NCBI GenBank assembly: GCA_945952445.1
Contig: CAMFIG010000020.1
Location: 1-40,039 of the forward strand
Direction of reading: 5' to 3'
Source: an uncultured Chlamydiae bacterium
Lineage (GTDB): Bacteria; Chlamydiota; Chlamydiia; Chlamydiales; Rhabdochlamydiaceae
Length of the DNA stretch: 40,039 nt
Shown: piece after piece, positions 35,435 through 40,039 of the stretch
Layout of the letters: each line of letters begins with the position of its first letter
Numbering within the stretch: the first letter of the stretch is position 1
Notes under the pieces: model-generated
The model's input: the letters and a program-made list of their open reading frames with translations, nothing else
Told to the model about the DNA's origin: nothing
Databases searched by the model: none
Made by a program: the position numbers and the translations under genes

Positions 35435-35618
35435 CAAAGCCGAAGACATGATCATTTCTAAAAATGTCTCCGGTGATGTGGCCAGAGCCGGAGCATTCTC
35501 GAACCAATTCATCGAAGGAATGAAGCAGCTCTATGAGCTAGAACCCCTTATCAAAGTAAAGCCCTACCTCACAAATCAGTGGGAAAAGAGAGGTTTAGCA
35601 GCAAAAAGGGCTTCTTGA
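35394..35618 (+). pseudogene. Gene remnant in a second frame, 74 codons
   Basis: This open frame overlaps the DUF1016 relic by 41 bases in the +1 frame. It has no Shine-Dalgarno site and no recognised family (FSNQFIEGMKQLYELEPLIK). Its last 23 codons recur, diverged, at 36547-36615, which suggests the end of a formerly longer gene. It may be a fusion made by deletion inside decayed DNA. Confidence 0.35.
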
Positions 35619-35645
35619 GCCCTGGTTTCCTTTCTTTCCTATCTC
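35550..35645 (+). repeat. Degenerate direct repeat, copy 1
   Basis: The 69 bases ending at the TGA at 35618 align codon by codon with 36547-36615 (NQWEKRGLAAKRAS against NQWKKSSLAEKRAF), and similarity continues about 25 bases past the stop. The pair brackets the hydrolase gene. Confidence 0.6.
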
Positions 35646-35709
35646 CTATACAGAAATAGAACCAAAGAAATCTTCCTCTTTTTGCTATTTTTTAACTCGG
35701 AATGTTTGA

Positions 35710-36418
35710 TTATTGTCTTATTGTGGCAAGAACTTGAGCAAATATTCTCTCGCGCTCGTTCTCGTTTTGAGCAAGATATTCCCAGGTTTTATGAGGACTA
35801 CCTTGGATAAGGTGTAGGTTTTTAGTTCGCGTGTTTTTTGCATTATTATAAAGTTTATCAATAATTTCTTTTGGAATGACATCATCCTTTTCCGCAAAAC
35901 AAATAAGTAAATTTCCTTGAAATGCCTGCAAAATCTCCCAAGCATCGGAATGAAGCCAGCTTTTTGGTTTTCTAATTATTTCAGAAAATCCTTGGTTGAA
36001 TGGGATAGTGTAAGAGTCTGCATGATACATCGCGGGCACAAATAAAATAAGATTTTTGACCTCATATTTTTCTAATAATTTTATTGCTGTGTAACCACTC
36101 ATACTTTCAGCTATAACAGACAATGGCTCTTTTAGTTTCATTGCCTCAACTACATGACAGGCTTGCTCAGATCTATGTTTTAAGCTTGAAGATTGTAAAT
36201 GTCCTCCAGTTTCTCCATGACCAACAAAATCGAAAGCAACTGATTGGATTTTATTTTTCCATAGCTGTTGACGTAAAGGATCGAATTGACGTCTTGTAGA
36301 AGCTCCAGCCCCATGCAAAAAAAAGAAGTGGGTCTCCCTCACCCAAAGTGCAGTCTCCTTTAAGAGGAAAACCTGCCGAATCAACCTCAAAAGATTTTTT
36401 TTCAAAAAGACTTTCCAT
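35710..36418 (-). pseudogene. Alpha/beta hydrolase, frameshifted at a homopolymer
   Basis: The main frame (231 codons from 36405) has hydrolase motifs: FLHGAGAS (oxyanion region), ESMSG around the nucleophile Ser (Gly replaced by Ser or Ala on both sides of the usual GxSxG), an acid in EKDDVIP and the His in SPHKTWEY. The true N-terminus lies in another frame, from an ATG at 36418 with GAGG upstream: MESLFEKKSFEVDSAGFPLK. The two frames join at a run of eight T on the minus strand (36317-36324). With seven T the reading becomes PLLFLHGAGAS, the normal hydrolase sequence. It may be a true pseudogene, a phase-variable gene or a sequencing error. Substrate unknown. Confidence 0.75.
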
Positions 36419-36506
36419 AAAAACCCTCTTAAAGTTAACGCTTGCTAAAAATTTAAGGAATCAGTTGGTTTGGCACAAGCTTAAAAAGCTGACAGCGCAT
36501 ATAGCA

Positions 36507-36524
36507 ATCTCATTAATATGAGAT
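36507..36524 (+). repeat. Palindrome in the hydrolase/regulator gap
   Basis: ATCTCAT and ATGAGAT form 7-bp arms around TAAT. A second perfect palindrome, CTTGATATCAAG, lies at 36541-36552. Both sit beside the second copy of the degenerate repeat. The 36419-36873 gap otherwise holds the relic repeat and the operators described separately. Confidence 0.5.
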
Positions 36525-36546
36525 AAACTAAAATCTTTCTCTTGAT

Positions 36547-36650
36547 ATCAAGACAAACCTTCCTCTCGTAAATCAGTGGAAAAAGAGCAGTTTAGCAGAA
36601 AAAAGAGCTTTTTAAGCATGAAAATCCCTGTTTCATTTCTCTCCAGTTGG
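36547..36650 (+). repeat. Degenerate direct repeat, copy 2 (gene-end relic)
   Basis: Codons of the form IKTN..NQWKKSSLAEKRAF then TAA (36613-36615) match the end of the ORF at 35618. No start or longer frame is attached, so this is only a fragment. Confidence 0.6.
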
Positions 36651-36801
36651 TCTCTATCGATTCGCGGATTGGTAAGTACTTTTCTGTTCACGATCTGTAA
36701 GAAAAAGGCAGCACTATTTCTTACAAGCATGATCAACCATTGAAAAACCTCAGAAAATCACTCGCATTTTCTTTCTTCTTTCGAAGCACAAAATGAACAG
36801 C

Positions 36802-36850
36802 AACATAGAAAACCTTGACTTCCATGTGTTTCTATGTTAATTTCCATGTT
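36802..36850 (+). promoter_or_regulatory. Promoter with iterated operator motifs upstream of the AlbA_2 regulator
   Basis: -35 TTGACT (36815-36820) and -10 TAATTT (36838-36843) have a 17-base spacer. Overlapping them are AACATAGAA (36802-36810), TTCCATGTG (36820-36828), TTCTATGTT (36830-36838) and TTCCATGTT (36842-36850), spaced 10-12 bases, about one helical turn. AACATAGAAA and TTTCTATGTT also form a perfect inverted repeat. Binding here would block transcription. Confidence 0.6.
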
Positions 36851-36873
36851 AAAATCTCAACTCAGAGGCCGCA

Positions 36874-38232
36874 ATGCTAGAAGAGCTTCTTTCAAAGAAT
36901 GAAGGGAAAACACTAGAATTCAAAGAAAATACGCAATCTCTACAAAAAATTGTGCAAACAGTGATCGCTTTTGCTAATACGGCTGGAGGGGTGTTACTTA
37001 TTGGCGTTAGGAACGAAACAAAAGAAGTTATCGGATTGTCAAATGTTCTCCAAGAAGAGGAAAAAATCGCTAATGCTATTGCAGATTCTGTCACTCCTCT
37101 GATTATCCCGAAGTTACAGTTTTGCTCTTGGAGAGGAAGGGATCTTTTAATTGTCACTGTTCCTTATAGTCCGAGCCTATATCATTTGAAATCCAAAGGG
37201 GAAGCAGAAGGGACATTTGTACGACTCGGATCAACAAATCGTCTAGCAGATGCTCACATCATTGCTGAAATACGTCGATTAAAAGAACACACATCCTTCG
37301 ACCAACTTCCTGACTGTAAGTTCTCTGCTGATGATTTTGATTTTGAATTGGCCAAAGAAATGTTTGCTGCTGTTGGGAAAACATTTACCCAGGCCAAGGC
37401 TAAAACCCTCGAATTATTTACTGATTATCAATCTGAAACATATCCAACAAAAGGAGGTCTTTTACTTTTTGGAAAAAATAGAGATAAGCTTTTTCTAGAT
37501 CCCCTTGTTAGGATAATCCGCTTTGAAGGTGTTACAAAAAACACAGCTATTGATGACCAAGAAATTAGAAGTCCTCTTCCTCAAGCATTGGAAGAAATTC
37601 TGGTATTTATCCGTCGTCATACATCTGTCAGATCTTCCATAAAAGGCCTTAGACGCGAAGAAACACCACAGTATTCTCCTATGCTTCTTCGTGAAGCAGC
37701 GATGAATGCTTTAGTACATGCCGATTATGCAAACCATAGATCTCCAATCCAAATCGCCATTTTTGATGATCGATTAGAAATGACCAATCCAGGGTCATTA
37801 CCATTTGGCTTGAGTCTCGACAGTGCGCTTTCCGGCGTTTCCCAGCTGAGAAATAAAGTGTTAGGAAGGGCTTTTCGAGAGCTAAAATTGACTGAACACT
37901 GGGGATCAGGACTTAAACGAATGTTAGATACATGCCGACATCAACAGATCCCTATGCCGAAATTTGAAGAATTGGATCATTTTTTCCGGGTAACTCTCTA
38001 TCCAAAATTGACCAAAAGCGTTCCCTCAGCCTCATGGCAAGAGCCTATTTTCCAGTATCTCCAAAAGCACGATAAAATTAATGCAAAAATTGCCCAGGAA
38101 ATCTGGAAGGTGACACGCCGTACTACTACCACTCGTCTTAAGGAAATGTGTCAGGAAGGATTACTTGCAGAAATATCGACAAGCTCTAAGGACCCCCAAA
38201 AGGTGTTTGTGCTGCCCAAACATAGAAAATAA
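36874..38232 (+). CDS. AlbA_2/Schlafen-type ATP-binding regulator with C-terminal HTH, 452 aa
   Basis: The N-terminal AlbA_2 (Schlafen AAA_4-like) domain covers about residues 1-130, with LEFKENTQSLQKIVQTVIAF, the loop NTAGGVLLIGV, and IGLSNV. The C-terminal half has the HATPase_c_4-type segment REAAMNALVHADY, then IFDDRLEMTNPGSLPFG and ELKLTEHWGSGLKRM. A winged-helix-like tail follows (about residues 385-452: DKINAKIAQEIWKVTRRTTT). These proteins are often annotated as RecG-like or transcriptional regulators in mobile and defence contexts. AGAGG precedes the ATG. Copies of one 9-bp motif surround it on both sides, including the end of its own coding sequence, which suggests autoregulation and control of the next gene. 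Confidence 0.85.
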   Translation: MLEELLSKNEGKTLEFKENTQSLQKIVQTVIAFANTAGGVLLIGVRNETKEVIGLSNVLQEEEKIANAIADSVTPLIIPKLQFCSWRGRDLLIVTVPYSPSLYHLKSKGEAEGTFVRLGSTNRLADAHIIAEIRRLKEHTSFDQLPDCKFSADDFDFELAKEMFAAVGKTFTQAKAKTLELFTDYQSETYPTKGGLLLFGKNRDKLFLDPLVRIIRFEGVTKNTAIDDQEIRSPLPQALEEILVFIRRHTSVRSSIKGLRREETPQYSPMLLREAAMNALVHADYANHRSPIQIAIFDDRLEMTNPGSLPFGLSLDSALSGVSQLRNKVLGRAFRELKLTEHWGSGLKRMLDTCRHQQIPMPKFEELDHFFRVTLYPKLTKSVPSASWQEPIFQYLQKHDKINAKIAQEIWKVTRRTTTTRLKEMCQEGLLAEISTSSKDPQKVFVLPKHRK

Positions 38233-38300
38233 CATAGAAACACCGAAAACATCAAGACTTCTATGTTGACACAAGTCATTTATAATCAATAAATTATAAC
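38219..38300 (+). promoter_or_regulatory. Promoter with the same operator motifs upstream of the HEPN operon
   Basis: AACATAGAA occurs at 38219-38227 (inside the regulator's last codons) and 38231-38239, and TTCTATGTT at 38259-38267. The last overlaps -35 TTGACA (38266-38271). A possible -10 TAAATT (38290-38295) is 18 bases on. The motifs are those found upstream of the regulator gene, here partly in inverted order. Confidence 0.55.
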
Positions 38301-38309
38301 GGATCAAAA

Positions 38310-39188
38310 ATGAAAGAAAGAATATTAAATTTTTCCGAAAGAGAAGGGTTAAAACCACTGCCGGATGCTTACCAGTTAGAGGAGCTATCCTATGAAGTCC
38401 GTAATGAACTCAAATACATTTTTGAGGAGACATTAAATAAATTTTTCGGGTTTTATCGCGAAGGGGACGCCATTCCCGACTGGCATAAGATCTTGAAAGA
38501 CTTTCACATTCGCTTCCTTGGGCTGCCAATTGAAGCCTTTTATCCAGACAACACTAGAAGCCAGTTGTTTGGACTAATTTCGGTAGGCTCATATAACGAA
38601 ACACTCGACGCTCTAGAGTTTTTTATTAATCATTCCGCTTTAATTCCCCATTCTCTTGGCAATGAAATTTCAGATCTCTTTGAGCGTAGACAAGTAGCTT
38701 ATATGTTAGTTGAGCGCGATAAAGACAGAAGATTTTTTGTGCCAAGAGCCTCAAATGAGGAGGGGATCGCCTTCTTACGAGCTATAGAGTCGCTGACTTC
38801 CGATCAGTTTGGAGGTGCTCGTAAAAACTTGATAGAAGCCGGATATCACCTCGCCAGAAAAGAATATAGCAAAAGCATCCGAGAAAGTATCCATTCCATT
38901 GAATCTATGATTAGGGTTCTAACAGGAAATAAGAATATCAAATTTTCTGATGGAATGAGAGAACTCAGCAAGAAGTTTTCATTACATCCTGCTTTCGGAG
39001 AAGGATTGATAAAATTTTACGGATTCTCCAGTGATGAGGATGGAGTAAGACATAGCTCGATTCAGGGGACAGAGAGTATAGATGAAGAAACAGCCTTTTA
39101 TTTCCTTGGATCGTGCGCAAGTTTCATAACTTTCTTAATCCATAAGGCGCGCAAGCACAAGCTAAAAGAAGAACAAGACAATGCCTGA
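38310..39188 (+). CDS. AbiJ/HEPN-like protein (putative abortive-infection factor), 292 aa
   Basis: The C-terminal part matches what I recall of AbiJ_NTD4/HEPN-type proteins: RKEYSKSIRESIHSIESMIRVL (residues about 187-208), then FYGFSSDEDGVRHSSIQ and DEETAFYFLGSCASFITFL near the end. The R-H pair in GVRHSS would correspond to the HEPN RNase motif. The N-terminal 150 residues are less recognisable. HEPN proteins of this kind are RNases or toxins in defence systems, but activity here is inference. There is a weak GGA site before the ATG. Its end overlaps the DUF5681 start by 8 bases, so the two are coupled. Predicted promoter and operators lie upstream. Confidence 0.7.
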   Translation: MKERILNFSEREGLKPLPDAYQLEELSYEVRNELKYIFEETLNKFFGFYREGDAIPDWHKILKDFHIRFLGLPIEAFYPDNTRSQLFGLISVGSYNETLDALEFFINHSALIPHSLGNEISDLFERRQVAYMLVERDKDRRFFVPRASNEEGIAFLRAIESLTSDQFGGARKNLIEAGYHLARKEYSKSIRESIHSIESMIRVLTGNKNIKFSDGMRELSKKFSLHPAFGEGLIKFYGFSSDEDGVRHSSIQGTESIDEETAFYFLGSCASFITFLIHKARKHKLKEEQDNA

Positions 39189-39627
39189 TAAAACAGAGAA
39201 AAAACAGGGAAAGTTCAGCAGGGGCCGCTCGGGAAACCCTCTTGGCAGACCAAGAGGGATCAGAAATAAAGCGACCGTCGCAGCAGAAGCCTTGTTCGAG
39301 GGTGAGATTGAGGGAATCTGTCGTAAGGCCATAGAAGAAGCAAAGCGAGGAAACATTCAAGCAATCAAGCTTGTGCTGGATCGCATTCTTCCACCTAAAA
39401 AAGAAGCCCCGATATTCATCAACTTACCTCCTGTGAAAACCGGCTCAGATATTTTAGAAGCAATTCATAGAGTAGCTCAAGCTGTATCCCGTGGAGAACT
39501 CTCTCCTACAGAAGGAGATTGCCTGACCAGAATCATCGAAAGACAAGCGAAGGTGATAGAGATGCATGATTTTGAGCAGCGGCTTAAGAAATTAGAAGAG
39601 AGGCAAACTCATGAAAGCCTCCAGTAA
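39181..39627 (+). CDS. DUF5681 domain protein, 148 aa
   Basis: The N-terminus has the DUF5681 signature: FSRGRSGNPLGRPRGIRNK, followed by a helical region (LFEGEIEGICRKAIEEAKRG, AIKLVLDRILPPKKE). This family is typical of prophages and integrated elements and is often small and basic at the N-terminus; its function is unknown. A C-terminal coiled-coil-like stretch (HDFEQRLKKLEERQ) closes the protein. It is translationally coupled to the HEPN-like gene (8-base overlap) and to the next small ORF (17-base overlap). Confidence 0.8.
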   Translation: MPDKTEKKQGKFSRGRSGNPLGRPRGIRNKATVAAEALFEGEIEGICRKAIEEAKRGNIQAIKLVLDRILPPKKEAPIFINLPPVKTGSDILEAIHRVAQAVSRGELSPTEGDCLTRIIERQAKVIEMHDFEQRLKKLEERQTHESLQ

Positions 39628-39784
39628 AAAGAGGCTGAAAAAGCTCGAAGAAACTCTGAAAGAAAAATCAGCTCCTCTAGATCCAGTTATCATTTACGAT
39701 CCTGAGGCTCCTTTGCCAGACCTTTCACTATTCGGCGACCAAGTTGTAATTCTTCTGCCTGATAATCGAATACACCTATCTTGA
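39611..39784 (+). CDS. Small protein downstream of DUF5681, 57 aa
   Basis: Too short for ordinary calling. It begins MKASSKKRLKKLEETLKEKS, a charged helix, then a region rich in Pro and Asp (PVIIYDPEAPLPDLSLFGD) and ends IHLS. AGAGG lies 7 bases before the ATG, inside the DUF5681 end, so coupled translation is likely. No family recognised; a partner of the DUF5681 protein is possible from position alone. Confidence 0.55.
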   Translation: MKASSKKRLKKLEETLKEKSAPLDPVIIYDPEAPLPDLSLFGDQVVILLPDNRIHLS

Positions 39785-39852
39785 TTCCAATTTCTATTTC
39801 AAAAATCTTACATATATGTTAGATTTAAGCATTCTTAGAGCTAAGGATGTGT

Positions 39853-39981
39853 ATGGAAGACCAAAATTCTTATAAGTCACATGTTTTCAGAGGCGATTCT
39901 TTCCTCATTAGTCTTGGAATGCTTTGCGATTCTCCAAAAGCTACTGAAATGGCCCTTTCAAGTAGCAAGTGCAACCATTAG
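39853..39981 (+). CDS. Possible 42-aa ORF overlapping the terminal repeat
   Basis: AAGGA precedes an ATG by five bases; the frame begins MEDQNSYKSHVFRGDSFL and ends inside the first 38-bp repeat unit. No family recognised. It could be a remnant rather than a gene. Confidence 0.3.
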   Translation: MEDQNSYKSHVFRGDSFLISLGMLCDSPKATEMALSSSKCNH

Positions 39982-40026
39982 TCAAAAAGGCCCTTTCAAG
40001 TAGCAAGTGCAACCATTAGTCAAAAA
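39951..40026 (+). repeat. Perfect 38-bp tandem repeat, two copies
   Basis: Positions 39951-39988 and 39989-40026 are identical and abut without a spacer. The unit begins GGCCCTTTCAAG and ends GTCAAAAA. The window ends 13 bases later, so more copies may follow. Confidence 0.95.
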
Positions 40027-40039
40027 AAATATAGCTGTT

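Noticed and set aside
36548-36736. 62-codon minus-strand open frame
   Set aside because: It overlaps the degenerate repeat and has no Shine-Dalgarno site or recognisable family.
38281-38286. Perfect TATAAT as -10 of the HEPN operon
   Set aside because: Only 9 bases from the TTGACA, too close for that -35; it could serve another start, but nothing supports this.
39951-40026. CRISPR array
   Set aside because: The two repeat units abut with no spacer, and no cas gene is present.

Overview
The window reads as a chromosome segment of a chlamydia-related bacterium (phylum Chlamydiota, probably an amoeba-associated 'environmental' lineage rather than Chlamydia itself). Four sets of genes point there: nrdR-dksA-lspA; a metal ABC operon followed by rplU-rpmA-obgE; the order rpsL-rpsG-fusA-rpsJ beside a Tsp-type protease; and an AGCS symporter with an M16 protease. 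As I recall, all have counterparts in Chlamydia with similar local order. Large lineage-specific proteins and an ankyrin protein fit an obligate intracellular lifestyle. The genus cannot be set from the sequence alone.

Layout. 1-4.8 kb, minus strand: an ankyrin-repeat protein, then a tightly packed five-gene unit (nrdR > dksA > lspA > unknown > cinA) preceded by tRNA-Ser(GGA). 4.9-9.4 kb, plus strand: a Zn/Mn-type ABC importer operon (binding lipoprotein, ATPase, permease) and rplU-rpmA-obgE. Between these lie two tiny basic genes on the minus strand, too short for ordinary ORF calling, with their own promoter and good Shine-Dalgarno sites. 9.4-23.6 kb, minus strand: a lineage-specific paralog island of three giant proteins (1422, 1194 and 1323 aa). 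These are built of ~29-residue helical repeats and end in a strongly conserved C-terminal module. Two ~320-aa paralogs with a kinase-like layout of motifs lie in the same island. 23.7-28.0 kb: an AGCS Na+/amino-acid symporter and a secreted M16 zinc protease. 28.0-31.5 kb: the str operon, ending in a clear terminator. 31.7-33.7 kb: a tail-specific protease.

33.7-40.0 kb is accessory and partly decayed. It holds a membrane-anchored GT-B-like protein, a broken DUF1016/YhcG-type nuclease relic, and an alpha/beta hydrolase frameshifted at an 8-base homopolymer. A degenerate sequence duplicated on both sides of the hydrolase may record a past duplication or insertion. Next comes a compact cassette: an AlbA_2/Schlafen-type ATP-binding regulator, then a HEPN/AbiJ-like protein, a DUF5681 protein and a 57-aa protein. 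Copies of one 9-bp motif (TTCYATGTT and its complement) overlap the predicted promoters of both the regulator and the HEPN operon, so the regulator may control itself and its neighbours. This resembles a self-regulated defence or toxin module. The window ends in a perfect tandem 38-bp repeat.

The two best candidates for undescribed biology are the solenoid/kinase-like paralog island and the iteron-flanked AlbA_2-HEPN-DUF5681 cassette.
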